Below are positions 1-8,241 of a DNA stretch of 64,000 bases, piece after piece. How positions within the stretch are numbered: the first letter of the stretch is position 1; each line of letters opens with the position of its first letter. A program made the translations under genes and the position numbers. Under the pieces are notes generated by a model. It was not told where the DNA came from. It made no database searches and was given only the letters and a program-made list of their open reading frames with translations. The stretch spans positions 57,759 to 121,758 of the IMG/VR virus record IMGVR_UViG_3300030104_004245; one strand, 5' to 3'. The stretch is from a virus.

Positions 1-2
1 TA

Positions 3-281
3 TGGAAACTAGCAAAAGAGACAAGTGGTTATATGTATAGGTTTAATAGAGATAAAGATTTAAATTATTGGGCAGATAAAGCTCGGTTTCATACATATGG
101 ACGCCATAATGCTGAGGACATGATTAAACAGTTAGAGGAAGAAGAATGTCTTGATGCAGAATCATTTAGATATCTTGAACCTATTGTTCGTAAAGAGATT
201 AGTATTAATAATAGAGAACTATATACCTTTAAAGTGCAAGTTAAAGAGGAGTATAGAAAATATTTAAAAATTAAAAAATGA
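3..281 (+). CDS. Hypothetical protein, probably cut at the N-terminus by the window edge
   Basis: I do not recognise this protein. The frame is open to the left edge: codons from base 3 read W-K-L-A-K-E-T-S-G-Y before the first ATG at 33. The gene may therefore begin outside the window, or at 33 with 82 residues. The visible part is charged and mostly helical, with an acidic EEEE stretch and a Lys-rich C-terminus. Its stop overlaps the ATG of the next gene (ATGA at 278), so the two are probably co-translated. It opens the plus-strand replication block, which suggests an early role, but nothing in the sequence shows a function. Confidence 0.6.
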   Translation, partial: WKLAKETSGYMYRFNRDKDLNYWADKARFHTYGRHNAEDMIKQLEEEECLDAESFRYLEPIVRKEISINNRELYTFKVQVKEEYRKYLKIKK

Positions 282-1546
282 CAGATTTAAAACAAATATG
301 GTTAATTAGTATTGACCCAAGTAAAGTAGATAAAGTAAGTAACGCTTTGGTAATGCAAAATGGTAGTGTTAAAGTAAAACAATTGGGTCATTATATAGAA
401 TCAGGTGATAATAGTGGTAGGTATAGAAATAAAACTAATAACACAAAGATTAAAGAAATAATGGATGATATTCCTACTATTACATCTGATGATCTTAAAA
501 ATGCCACGGCACTATTTAGATTTCCTAGACTTAGTTTATCAAGAGATAAGGTAAAAATACTACAAGAAAAGTTTGATCTTAAGTTGAAAAGAGATTTTCA
601 CCAGGCAGACTATGGTATTGTATCTGAAAAGTATTTTGATGGATTATTTGTTACTAGATGGTTAGCATCAGCAGATCCTGCAGATGTACTTTCTTGGGCA
701 CAAGTTTATCAAGATTGTTTTGAAGAGGATCTTTTTGATGAAATTGTAAATGAATTAAATAAGATACCTGCAGATGCTCATGTTGTATATGAATCAGAAT
801 GGTTTAGTTCATATTACCACGAGGGTGCTAGTAATCTTGATAGATATTCTAAGATGTCAGAAAAAGTAAGAAATGTAGGAGGTAGTAGTAAGTATCATTA
901 TTACATTGAATCATTAGATCAATGGAATGATATACAAGCTAATTTACCTAAACTTGTTTGGGATAGTAATATTAATGAACTTGCTACAGAAGACTCTGAA
1001 GTATTAACAGAAGAAATGTATATACAACTTAAAACTATGCTTGGTTGGGAAAAGACCGAAAGTGGTTGTGGTTGGCAAGGTACTAGAGACAAAGAGAATA
1101 TGAATCTAGCTTTGAGCATTATTGCTAATTGTAATATTCAAAAGTCTCATACATATTTAGCACTATTATTTTCATTCTTAAGTGACTCTATGAAAGATTC
1201 ATCTGTTTGGAATACTGTTAACTTTAAGTCCGTAAGGAAGAAGTTTGAAAAGTATATACAAATGAATGGTTGGAACTGGTGTCATAATTATAATTATTTA
1301 ATTGAATATTTAGTTAAAGATAATGCATTAACTAAAATTGCTTGGAAAGAAGTTGCTCAAAAAATGTATGATGATGTATTGTCATCTCAAATGGGTGTTG
1401 ATAGTAAAAATGTATTTAGTATCAGTCCTGAGAGTATCCAATTAAAACCGGAACTTAAAAAAAGAGTAATGCCAAGTCAAGAAGATCTACAATATATGGA
1501 AGATCTTGTTGATATGCACACTGAATCACATGATTATGCAAGATAA
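278..1546 (+). CDS. Hypothetical protein of the replication module (422 aa)
   Basis: The product is not recognised. It is a soluble protein of 422 residues with no signal peptide or membrane segment. The middle holds a Trp- and Gly-containing stretch (GWEKTESGCGWQG), followed by helical segments rich in Lys and Asn. No nucleotide-binding P-loop, primase or helicase motif is visible. It overlaps the previous gene by 4 bases and the following nuclease gene by about 17 bases, so it sits in a tight early operon. The position next to a nuclease and a DNA polymerase suggests a role in replication or recombination, by context only. Confidence 0.75.
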   Translation: MTDLKQIWLISIDPSKVDKVSNALVMQNGSVKVKQLGHYIESGDNSGRYRNKTNNTKIKEIMDDIPTITSDDLKNATALFRFPRLSLSRDKVKILQEKFDLKLKRDFHQADYGIVSEKYFDGLFVTRWLASADPADVLSWAQVYQDCFEEDLFDEIVNELNKIPADAHVVYESEWFSSYYHEGASNLDRYSKMSEKVRNVGGSSKYHYYIESLDQWNDIQANLPKLVWDSNINELATEDSEVLTEEMYIQLKTMLGWEKTESGCGWQGTRDKENMNLALSIIANCNIQKSHTYLALLFSFLSDSMKDSSVWNTVNFKSVRKKFEKYIQMNGWNWCHNYNYLIEYLVKDNALTKIAWKEVAQKMYDDVLSSQMGVDSKNVFSISPESIQLKPELKKRVMPSQEDLQYMEDLVDMHTESHDYAR

Positions 1547-2528
1547 AATTAAAGAAGGCTTGTTTTACAAGGAAGAGTTTAACTTCAGTTACTCTTCCTT
1601 AAACAGGTTATTATTTTCACCAAAACTTTTTTATAAAGATTATATCCTTAAAGAAAGGGAAACCAAAATGGAAAAACATCTAATAGAAGGTAGGTTAATA
1701 CACCTGCTACTATTAGAACCAAATAGGTTTGAAGAAGAATTTGTTATGTCACCATTAAAAATGCCAACAGATTCAGTCAAAAAAGTATTAAGAAATGTCA
1801 GCAGTAAAATTGTTGACCCAAATAATTATATGAAGTTAAAAGATTTAGATGTTCAGATACTAGAAGCTTTAAAAGAAGAGAACTTGTATCAATCATTTAA
1901 GGAAGACCAAAAAAGATTAGATAAAATAATAACAGAAGAGAGTGAAGCGTATTTTAAATTCTTACAAACAACAGGTAAAACTATAATTGATGCAGATACA
2001 TTTGCACGTTGTATGGATCGTGTTGTTATAATCCGGGCTAATAATGAAGTAAATAACTTATTGATGGAAGAAGGCACTGATTGGGATTTAGATCATATTC
2101 AAGTATACAATGAAAAGAAATTAGAGTGTAAATTAAATAACTATAAATTTGGATTAAAAGGTATAATAGATAAATATATAATAGATGATGAAGAAAAGAC
2201 AATAACCATTGTAGATCTTAAAACAACAGCAAAACCATTAGAAAATTTTGCTGAAACAGTAGATTTTTACAATTATTGGTTACAAGCGGCTGTATATTCA
2301 CTACTTGTCATGAAAAATGTTGATGAAAATCAACAAGATTACAAAATTATTTTTAAATTTGTTGTGATAGACAAGTATGACCAGGTCTACGTCTTTCCTG
2401 TATCGGAAGAAACCTTACTAAAATGGACAAACGGATTAAGAGAAGCATTAACTGAAGCAAATTATCATTACAGTGAAAGAAAATATGAACTGCCATATGT
2501 ATTTGCTAACGGTAATGTAACCTTATGA
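1530..2528 (+). CDS. PD-(D/E)XK nuclease (RecB/Cas4-like exonuclease domain)
   Basis: The core signature of a PD-(D/E)XK nuclease is visible: G-I-I-D (D214), then the strand ending in V-D-L-K (D229, K231), then W-L-Q-A-A-V-Y, which fits the conserved Gln/Tyr helix of the RecB/Cas4 branch. The N-terminal half (S-Y-S-S-L-N-R-L-L-F-S-P) resembles the start of the PDDEXK-like family found beside phage recombinases and polymerases. Such enzymes cut or resect DNA using metal ions. The start is uncertain: ATG at 1530 or 1536, or a TTG at 1506. The ATG codons overlap the upstream gene by only 11-17 bases. It ends in an ATGA overlap with the next gene. No annealing protein or recombinase partner is recognised beside it. 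Confidence 0.85.
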   Translation: MIMQDKIKEGLFYKEEFNFSYSSLNRLLFSPKLFYKDYILKERETKMEKHLIEGRLIHLLLLEPNRFEEEFVMSPLKMPTDSVKKVLRNVSSKIVDPNNYMKLKDLDVQILEALKEENLYQSFKEDQKRLDKIITEESEAYFKFLQTTGKTIIDADTFARCMDRVVIIRANNEVNNLLMEEGTDWDLDHIQVYNEKKLECKLNNYKFGLKGIIDKYIIDDEEKTITIVDLKTTAKPLENFAETVDFYNYWLQAAVYSLLVMKNVDENQQDYKIIFKFVVIDKYDQVYVFPVSEETLLKWTNGLREALTEANYHYSERKYELPYVFANGNVTL

Positions 2529-3085
2529 AAAAAATTTATGCAGATTATTTCCAAAAGAGCAAAGTATTCTTATACCCTTTGATAGGAATAAAAAAGGGTG
2601 TAAGATTCGTGCCTATAGAAACATATATAGAGTGGGATCAATTAAACAATCCTAATACTTTGTATTGTTTATACATGGTTCCTAAAAAAGAACAAGACAA
2701 AAAAGTATTTCAAGTATTTATTGAAATGCATGTAAAAAATAGAGAATTTTTTGATCAATATTTTTATTTAAATAATGATAAATATATTCTTTGTAGTTTT
2801 AATTTAAGTTTATTCAAAAAAGATTTAAAAAAATTTAGAAATGGAAAGTATTCAGAATTTTCAGAATACACCAAAAATATTATTATTAAATTTTTTGGAA
2901 ATAAAGGAACAATTTCTGAATATATTGAAAGTTATTTATATCCTGAATATTATCATGAAACATATTCTAAAATATTAAACATTGATGTAAGTGTTTTAAA
3001 AGAAGTAAATGAATTGTGTGATATACCAGATATAGCTAGAGAAACTTTTATAAAAGAATCAATTGAAATTAAATTATTTAAATAA
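2525..3085 (+). CDS. Hypothetical protein (186 aa)
   Basis: The product is unrecognised. The sequence is rich in aromatic residues and lysine (many Phe, Tyr, Lys, Ile), typical of this AT-rich genome. It has no clear catalytic motif, signal peptide or membrane segment. The ATG overlaps the stop of the nuclease gene by 4 bases, so it is the last gene of the first plus-strand operon. A promoter-like element follows directly after its stop. Close association with the nuclease may mean a shared role, but that is only context. Confidence 0.7.
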   Translation: MKKIYADYFQKSKVFLYPLIGIKKGVRFVPIETYIEWDQLNNPNTLYCLYMVPKKEQDKKVFQVFIEMHVKNREFFDQYFYLNNDKYILCSFNLSLFKKDLKKFRNGKYSEFSEYTKNIIIKFFGNKGTISEYIESYLYPEYYHETYSKILNIDVSVLKEVNELCDIPDIARETFIKESIEIKLFK

Positions 3086-3091
3086 ATATTA

Positions 3092-3099
3092 TATATTTG
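3092..3099 (+). promoter_or_regulatory. Candidate Bacteroidota-type -7 element (TATATTTG)
   Basis: TATATTTG matches the Bacteroidota vegetative-sigma -7 consensus TAnnTTTG. It lies 22 bases upstream of the ATG at 3122. No TTTG/TTG sits at the ideal 19-base spacing; the nearest TTG (3063) is 26 bases away, so the match is partial. The same octamer occurs at 5587 with a well-placed partner. Confidence 0.4.
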
Positions 3100-3121
3100 T
3101 GTTTTTAAAATATTATTAATT

Positions 3122-3559
3122 ATGAGTATAGGAAAAAATATGATTATTGTAAATGCTCCAGATTTTCAGAGCATGGAAAAATCTTTTAAGTTAGTCCCTA
3201 TAACAATGGACTGCCCTTATGTTGAATGTTTATTTTCAGCAAAAGATAAAGTTTTAGCTGTTATAAGTAAGACTATGAAACAAACTTATCACATGGTCCC
3301 TAAGTTAGATGACAATGGAGATCAAGTACCTGTTAAAGGTAAAAGGCCTGGAAACAAGCCACCATACAAAGAAGAGAGGAGATTAGTAGATACATTTTCA
3401 GAATTCTACTTAATGACTCCTGAAGAAATTAATGGATTTATTGAATCATTTGCAGTTAATGCAAAAGAATTTGATTATAAGTCTTTTACACAACCAAAAG
3501 AAGACAAAGAAAAAATCATTCAAATGAAAAAACCTGATTTAGTAACTAAACCAGAATAA
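3122..3559 (+). CDS. Conserved-looking phage protein of unknown function (145 aa), single-gene unit
   Basis: I recall similar short proteins from Bacteroidota phages but cannot name a family. The N-terminal two thirds is mixed alpha/beta, with the phrases VNAPDF, VPITMDCPYVE and YHMVPKLDDNG. The middle is a basic, Pro/Gly-rich stretch (KGKRPGNKPPYKEER) and the tail is charged. The gene has its own candidate promoter upstream and a strong terminator downstream (3625-3659), so it may be transcribed alone and highly in the early phase. It lies between the nuclease operon and the DNA polymerase. A DNA-binding or replication-accessory role is possible but not shown. Confidence 0.75.
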   Translation: MSIGKNMIIVNAPDFQSMEKSFKLVPITMDCPYVECLFSAKDKVLAVISKTMKQTYHMVPKLDDNGDQVPVKGKRPGNKPPYKEERRLVDTFSEFYLMTPEEINGFIESFAVNAKEFDYKSFTQPKEDKEKIIQMKKPDLVTKPE

Positions 3560-3594
3560 GTTTGGTCAACTATAATGACTTTGTTTTGAGTGGG

Positions 3595-3659
3595 CCTTAG
3601 ATCAGCCTTAATGATCTTTTCTAAGGGAGCTGGTTTGTGTGACAGCTCCCTTTTTTTTT
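3595..3659 (+). terminator. Rho-independent terminator preceded by a second hairpin
   Basis: GGGAGCTG (3625-3632) pairs perfectly with CAGCTCCC (3643-3650) across a 10-base loop and is followed by nine T (3651-3659). Immediately upstream, CCTTAG plus ATCA (3595-3604) can pair with TGAT plus CTAAGG (3612-3626) with a TTTT bulge. The two stems share only bases 3625-3626, so they probably stack rather than compete. The polymerase gene starts 13 bases after the T-run. Confidence 0.85.
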
Positions 3660-3671
3660 AAATTAAATTAT

Positions 3672-5576
3672 ATGAATCACTGGGTAATGGATTATGAAAC
3701 ATTATCTAATTGTTTTGTGGGCGTATTTACACATTACAAAACTGAAGAGACTAAGATCTTTTCAATATGTAAACTGCAGAATGATTTTGATAAGTTCATA
3801 GAATTCTTAAAAGAAAACATACGGAATAAAGAGTGGCATATATCCTACAACGGATTGGCATTTGATGCACAGATCACTCATTATATAATAAAAGAATATG
3901 GGAATTTAAAACTCATGGATGGAGAAGAAATTGCTCAAGAGATTTATGGTTGTGCACAAAAATGCATAGAAAAAAGTAATGCTCATGAATTTCAAGAGTT
4001 TCCTGAGTGGCATATGTCTATCAAACAAATAGATGTATTTAAATTAAACCATTGGGATAACATGGCTAAGAGATCTAGTCTTAAATGGATAGAATATACT
4101 ATGGACTGGGATAATATTTTAGATATGCCTATACATCATGAAACATTAATAGAAACTCAAGGTCAATTAGACCTTGTTATTGAATACTGTATTAATGATG
4201 TAGAAGCAACTAAAGAGATCTTTAATAGATGTAAACCTTTAATAGCATTAAGAAAGAACTTAACTGAAAAATATAATATTAACTTGTTTAGTGCATCTGA
4301 ACCAAGAATAAGTAAAGAGATCTTTGCTTACTATCTTAGTAAAGAGCTAGACATGCCAAAATATGAAGTTAAAAAATTAAGAACTTTTAGAAATGTAATT
4401 AAAGTAAATGATCTTATACTAGACTATATTAAATTTGAGACACCTGAATTTAAAACTTTATTAGAAAAGTTTAGGACAGTAGAAGTAAATCCTAATTACA
4501 CTAAAGGAGGGTTTAAATCTTCTGTAAAATATAAAGGTGTAAAAACTGATTTCGGATTAGGTGGTGCCCATGGTGCTACTAAAGCTGGAGTGTATGAGTC
4601 TGATAATGAGAAAGTTATAATGTCTTCAGATGTTACTAGCTTTTATCCTAATTTAGCTATTGTTAATCAATATGCACCGGCTCATATACCTAAAGAAAAG
4701 TTTTGTGAATTATATAAATGGTTCTTTGATGAAAGAAAGAAAATACCAAAGAGTGATCCAATGAACTATGTATATAAAATTATCTTAAACTCAACTTACG
4801 GGTTAAGTAATGATAAGAACTCTTTTCTATATGATCCACAGTTTACTATGTTTATTACAGTTAATGGTCAACTTACATTAATGATGTTGTATGAGATGAT
4901 TATGACCAGAATACCAGATGCTGTTGCTTTAATGCAAAATACTGATGGTGTTGAAACCATCATACCAAAAGAATATGTTAATACATATATGGAGGTATGT
5001 AAAGAATGGGAACAAATAACCGGTCTTAATCTTGAACATGATCAATATAGTAAACTAGTATTAGCTGATGTCAATAATTATATAGCTGTTGACACTAATG
5101 GTAAAGCTAAATGTAAAGGTAGATTTGAATATGACGGGTTAGCTCTTCATAAAAACAAGTCTAAACTGATCATTCCAAAAGCATTGTATGCGTACTTTGT
5201 TGATGGAACTTTACCAGAATATACATTAAAACATAATAGAAATATTCTTGATTATTGTATAGGAGCTAAATCTAAAGGTGCATGGAGGCAACATGCTATA
5301 TATGTTAAAGATAAAATTGCACAAAAAGATGAACTTCAAAAAATTAATAGATATTATATTTCAAATAAAGGTTGTAAAATTGTTAAGATAAATAAGAATG
5401 ATCAAAGAGAAATACAGTTAGAATCTGGGCAATGGGTTCAAACTGTAATGAATAAGATAGAAGATAAAAAATGGTCAGACTATGACATTAACGAGAAATA
5501 TTATCTTAATGCAATTGAGAAAGAAATAAATAACATAATTGGTGTAAAAAACAACCAATTGTTATTGTTTCAATAA
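3672..5576 (+). CDS. Family B DNA polymerase with 3'-5' exonuclease, compact form
   Basis: This is the replicative DNA polymerase. Exonuclease motifs are present: Exo I D7-Y-E9, Exo II Y-N-G-L-A-F-D65, Exo III Y172-C-I-N-D176. Polymerase motifs follow: A, D320-V-T-S-F-Y-P; B, K369-I-I-L-N373-S-T-Y-G; C, N-T-D425-G in place of DTD. Spacing between motifs A and B is only about 50 residues, far shorter than in T4 or phi29 enzymes, so the fingers region is reduced and there is no room for the TPR1 insertion of protein-primed enzymes. Total length is 634 residues. The ATG at 3672 is chosen because a longer frame would begin with a GTG inside the terminator hairpin. Crassvirales members carry either a family A or family B polymerase. 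Confidence 0.9.
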   Translation: MNHWVMDYETLSNCFVGVFTHYKTEETKIFSICKLQNDFDKFIEFLKENIRNKEWHISYNGLAFDAQITHYIIKEYGNLKLMDGEEIAQEIYGCAQKCIEKSNAHEFQEFPEWHMSIKQIDVFKLNHWDNMAKRSSLKWIEYTMDWDNILDMPIHHETLIETQGQLDLVIEYCINDVEATKEIFNRCKPLIALRKNLTEKYNINLFSASEPRISKEIFAYYLSKELDMPKYEVKKLRTFRNVIKVNDLILDYIKFETPEFKTLLEKFRTVEVNPNYTKGGFKSSVKYKGVKTDFGLGGAHGATKAGVYESDNEKVIMSSDVTSFYPNLAIVNQYAPAHIPKEKFCELYKWFFDERKKIPKSDPMNYVYKIILNSTYGLSNDKNSFLYDPQFTMFITVNGQLTLMMLYEMIMTRIPDAVALMQNTDGVETIIPKEYVNTYMEVCKEWEQITGLNLEHDQYSKLVLADVNNYIAVDTNGKAKCKGRFEYDGLALHKNKSKLIIPKALYAYFVDGTLPEYTLKHNRNILDYCIGAKSKGAWRQHAIYVKDKIAQKDELQKINRYYISNKGCKIVKINKNDQREIQLESGQWVQTVMNKIEDKKWSDYDINEKYYLNAIEKEINNIIGVKNNQLLLFQ

Positions 5577-5594
5577 GTTTTATTATTATATTTG
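5565..5594 (+). promoter_or_regulatory. Bacteroidota-type promoter, TTG-N19-TATATTTG
   Basis: TTG (5565-5567) and TATATTTG (5587-5594) are separated by 19 bases, matching the Bacteroidota consensus (TTTG, about 19 bases, TAnnTTTG). It overlaps the end of the polymerase gene and would start transcription near 5601, just before a stem-loop and the DUF932 gene. It indicates that host RNA polymerase reads at least part of the plus-strand module. Confidence 0.6.
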
Positions 5595-5603
5595 TAATTA
5601 AGT

Positions 5604-5645
5604 CCAAGGGGGTCAAGGTTCCATTCGTGCATGGCCCCCCTCTGG
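5604..5645 (+). other. GC-rich stem-loop in the 5' leader of the DUF932 mRNA
   Basis: AGGGGG (5607-5612) pairs with CCCCCT (5636-5641), flanked by CCA/TGG (5604-5606/5643-5645) and extended inward by TCA/TGG with one bulged C. This is a strikingly GC-rich hairpin in AT-rich surroundings. There is no T-run, so it is not a standard terminator. From the predicted start near 5601 it would cap the transcript 5' end and could stabilise it or act on translation of the gene at 5665. Confidence 0.5.
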
Positions 5646-5664
5646 CAATTTAAACCAATAAATT

Positions 5665-6552
5665 ATGGGATACACAAGACCAACAACTACTACAAGAGAT
5701 ATGTTAGTGGCAGCACCACTACCTAATCATGGAAAAACTTACACAGTTATTCCTCATAAAGATGTCATAGATGTTACTAAAACTCTATTAGGCAATAGCG
5801 GATTTACAATTACAAAAGAACTTTACAGAGCAAATATGAATGCTAAAGTAGCACAAGGAGTATATCACCTTGCTTCAGATCAAGATCCAGAAATGGGCAT
5901 GATGTTTGCTTGGACCAACTCTTATGATAAAAGTACACGTTTTCAGTGTGCTGTAGGAGCTTTTGTAAATGTATGCAGCAATGGTATGTTATGTGGAGAC
6001 ATGGCAAATTACGCTAGAAAACATACAGGTAAAGCAGATCATGATATTCATGCTCAAATAAGTTCACAAATTAAATCAGCTAATAAGTACTATACCAAGT
6101 TAATTGATGATAAGAATAATATGAGAAAAATATTCTTACCTAAGAAAAGTCAAGCTGAATTAGTGGGCAGATTATTTTTAGATGAAGAAATCATTGATGC
6201 ATCACAGGTTTCTATTATTAAAGCAGAAATGAAAGATCCATCATATCATTATTCAGCAGATCTTAATAATGCATGGACATTTTATAATCATGTTACACAT
6301 TCTTTTAAAAAGTCTCACCCAAGAACATGGATGAGTGATCAAGTTAAGTTTCATGAATTTATGACTGCAGAATTATTAAGTCAATCCGGTTTACATCAAG
6401 CAGATAAAAATTGGATAGATGAAAATGGTAACGGACATATACCTGGACCACAATCTGCAGGTGTATGGAGTCAAGCTATTATGACAGGAGGAGATTTTGA
6501 TGCTGATATGGAAGCTCAAGATTATGATACATTTGAAGAGTTTAAAATATGA
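5665..6552 (+). CDS. DUF932-family phage/plasmid-like protein
   Basis: The segment F-V-N-V-C-S-N-G-M-L-C-G-D, following an R-F-Q-C-A-V-G strand, is the hallmark of the DUF932 family (phage/plasmid-like proteins), whose biochemical role is unknown. The 295-residue length is typical. The N-terminus has a Thr-rich stretch, and a helical C-terminal half ends in an acidic tail. No catalytic motif is apparent. It is the first gene after its own promoter and leader hairpin, and its stop overlaps the radical SAM gene (ATGA at 6549), so the two are co-translated. DUF932 genes often sit in phage replication regions, which agrees with the context. Confidence 0.8.
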   Translation: MGYTRPTTTTRDMLVAAPLPNHGKTYTVIPHKDVIDVTKTLLGNSGFTITKELYRANMNAKVAQGVYHLASDQDPEMGMMFAWTNSYDKSTRFQCAVGAFVNVCSNGMLCGDMANYARKHTGKADHDIHAQISSQIKSANKYYTKLIDDKNNMRKIFLPKKSQAELVGRLFLDEEIIDASQVSIIKAEMKDPSYHYSADLNNAWTFYNHVTHSFKKSHPRTWMSDQVKFHEFMTAELLSQSGLHQADKNWIDENGNGHIPGPQSAGVWSQAIMTGGDFDADMEAQDYDTFEEFKI

Positions 6553-7409
6553 TAACTAAAGATATAAGAAAAAGTCTGAAGATTAGACCCTCTGGTAGGT
6601 CTTCAGACTTTATATCTCCTAGCTTTGGATGGGGCTGTCTATATGACTGTTCCTATTGTTATATGAAAAGGCACAAACCTGAAGGTTTATCTATAGCCAC
6701 AAACACAAATCAAATTTTAACAGAAATAAATACTCATGCAGTATTTGCTAAACACGAAATAAAAAAACCAAATCAAACACATCCAAAATATTTAACATAT
6801 GATATAAGTTGTAATGAAGACTTTGCTCTTCATGCTAAACATCATGAGTGGGAAAAAATATTTGATTTCTTCAAACATCATGATGATATACTAGGAACAT
6901 TTGCAACTAAATATGTTAATAACAACTTACTCAAATATAATCCAAAAGAAAAAATAAGAATAAGGTTTAGTATGATGCCTGAAAACAAGCGTCAAATACA
7001 TGAGCCAAACACATCAACAATATTAGAAAGAATACAAGCAATAGATAAATTTAAAGAAGCTGGTTATGATGTTCATCTTAATTTTAGTCCTATCATAGTA
7101 TATGAAGGATGGTTAGATGATTATGAAGAACTATTTTCTTTAATTAATAATAATGTAAGAAATGAAGAAGGAGTTTTTGCTGAGTGTATATTTTTAACAC
7201 ATAATGTAAATAGACATTTTAAAAATCAACATGAAAGACCTGAAGTTGAAGAAGATTTATGGATTCCTCAATTTCAAGAAAGTAAAATGTCACAATATGG
7301 AGGTAAAAATATTAGATATAAATATAAGATTAAAAATCAACTCATAGAAGCTTTTATAAAAGAACATGATAATGTAATTCCATGGAATAGAATTAGATAT
7401 ATATTTTAA
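6549..7409 (+). CDS. Radical SAM enzyme resembling spore photoproduct lyase
   Basis: The CX3CX2C cluster motif (C30, C34, C37 in G-W-G-C-L-Y-D-C-S-Y-C-Y) binds a 4Fe-4S cluster and S-adenosylmethionine. Downstream order matches spore photoproduct lyase (SplB): a Cys in D-I-S-C88-N-E-D at the place of the lyase H-atom donor Cys, F-A-T-K-Y, R-I-R-F-S-M, H-E-P-N-T-S-T, E-A-G-Y-D-V and P-I-I-V-Y-E-G-W. Its closest functional model repairs UV thymine dimers, so the likely substrate is DNA or a modified base. The 286-residue length is slightly shorter than SplB, lacking much of its N-terminal domain. Whether it repairs, edits or makes a modified base is inference. It follows DUF932 with a 4-base overlap. 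Confidence 0.85.
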   Translation: MITKDIRKSLKIRPSGRSSDFISPSFGWGCLYDCSYCYMKRHKPEGLSIATNTNQILTEINTHAVFAKHEIKKPNQTHPKYLTYDISCNEDFALHAKHHEWEKIFDFFKHHDDILGTFATKYVNNNLLKYNPKEKIRIRFSMMPENKRQIHEPNTSTILERIQAIDKFKEAGYDVHLNFSPIIVYEGWLDDYEELFSLINNNVRNEEGVFAECIFLTHNVNRHFKNQHERPEVEEDLWIPQFQESKMSQYGGKNIRYKYKIKNQLIEAFIKEHDNVIPWNRIRYIF

Positions 7410-7412
7410 ATT

Positions 7413-7592
7413 ATGAAAAAATTTATAAAATTTTTATTAACTTGCATTAAGATTACAAGTGGTACAATATTACTTTTGATCGTTATATTATTTTGGGCAA
7501 CAGCCCTTGTGTTAACCACATTAACTGAACTTATTACATGGGTTGAGTTAAAATTAACAAAATTAATGAAGAAATGTTATGGCGAATTATGA
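7413..7592 (+). CDS. Small membrane protein (59 aa)
   Basis: A 60-codon frame starts three bases after the radical SAM stop and overlaps the dUTPase start by 14 bases, filling an otherwise empty gap. The predicted product starts M-K-K-F-I-K-F-L-L, has a hydrophobic core ([17 protein letters not shown]) of about 20 residues, and ends with a basic tail. It would be a single-span inner-membrane protein. No family is recognised. Position between an early enzyme and dUTPase suggests early expression. Confidence 0.55.
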   Translation: MKKFIKFLLTCIKITSGTILLLIVILFWATALVLTTLTELITWVELKLTKLMKKCYGEL

Positions 7593-8040
7593 ACTTTGGA
7601 CTTTATTTAGACCAAAAATAAAAATAATTAATAAATCTAAAAATCCTAACCCTAGTTATGAAACATCTGATTCAGCAGGTATGGATATTAGATCTAATGT
7701 AAACATTACTATTAAACCTGGATCTTGTGAAATTATATCTACTGGACTGTTTATACAACTTCCTAGTGGTTATGAAGCACAAATTAGATCTCGCAGTGGT
7801 TTAGCTGCTAAAAATCAAGTAATTGTTCTTAATGCTCCTGGCACTATTGATGCTGATTATAGAGGAGAAGTTAAGATTATATTAGCTAATTTTTCTGCAA
7901 AAGATTTTGATGTAAAAAAAGGAGATAGAATAGCTCAAATGGTAATTGCTGAATATGAGCAAGCACATTTTGAGAATGTTGATTTTCTTGACACTACTGA
8001 TAGAGGAGCAGGCGGATTTGGAAGCACAGGTATTAAATAA
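7579..8040 (+). CDS. dut: dUTP diphosphatase (trimeric dUTPase)
   Basis: Hydrolyses dUTP to dUMP and pyrophosphate, keeping uracil out of DNA and feeding dTMP synthesis. All five motifs of trimeric dUTPases are present in order: S-A-G-M-D-I (32-37), R-S-R-S-G-L-A (70-76), [10 protein letters not shown] (88-97), K-G-D-R-I-A-Q (114-120) and the C-terminal [10 protein letters not shown] arm (142-151). The 153-residue length is normal and the protein looks intact. It overlaps the small membrane protein by 14 bases. Together with the class II ribonucleotide reductase and the DUF1599-like protein it forms the nucleotide-supply set of the phage. Confidence 0.97.
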   Translation: MANYELWTLFRPKIKIINKSKNPNPSYETSDSAGMDIRSNVNITIKPGSCEIISTGLFIQLPSGYEAQIRSRSGLAAKNQVIVLNAPGTIDADYRGEVKIILANFSAKDFDVKKGDRIAQMVIAEYEQAHFENVDFLDTTDRGAGGFGSTGIK

Positions 8041-8041
8041 G

Positions 8042-8095
8042 CTATAGGGATCTTCCCTTTTGGTTTGTTTTCCGTTTTCCATTAGGGCCCTATAG
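8042..8095 (+). repeat. Inverted repeat CTATAGGG/CCCTATAG after dUTPase
   Basis: CTATAGGG (8042-8049) and CCCTATAG (8088-8095) are perfect 8-base arms with a 38-base T-rich loop that can itself fold (GGG-ATCT-TCCC). It lies between dUTPase and the 38-aa gene. There is no T-run after the second arm, so it may be an RNA-processing or stability hairpin, or a weak terminator. Confidence 0.4.
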
Positions 8096-8124
8096 TATTT
8101 ATTAACGGAAAAAAATTATTAAAA

Positions 8125-8241
8125 ATGAAAAAAAACATTGAAATAGTTGACAATACTATTGATCCAACAAAAACTACTAACGTAGATAACTTTATTGTAG
8201 AAGATGAAATGGAAACTTTAGATAAAGTCAATGACAATTAA
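8125..8241 (+). CDS. Small acidic protein (38 aa)
   Basis: A 39-codon frame begins 84 bases after the dUTPase stop and overlaps the following gene by 11 bases. After a short basic start (M-K-K-N-I-E-I-V-D-N) the predicted product is acidic (V-E-D-E-M-E-T-L-D). It is too short for any family call. The overlap with the next gene and the lack of another candidate in the gap support it being real. Confidence 0.4.
   Translation: MKKNIEIVDNTIDPTKTTNVDNFIVEDEMETLDKVNDN

Noticed and set aside
3639-3671. N-terminal extension of the DNA polymerase from a GTG at 3639
   Set aside because: The extra codons lie in the terminator stem and its T-run; the ATG at 3672 puts the Exo I motif at the usual distance from the start.
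5631-5723. Short plus-strand frame starting at the ATG in the leader hairpin
   Set aside because: It overlaps the DUF932 start in another frame and its product has no recognisable features.
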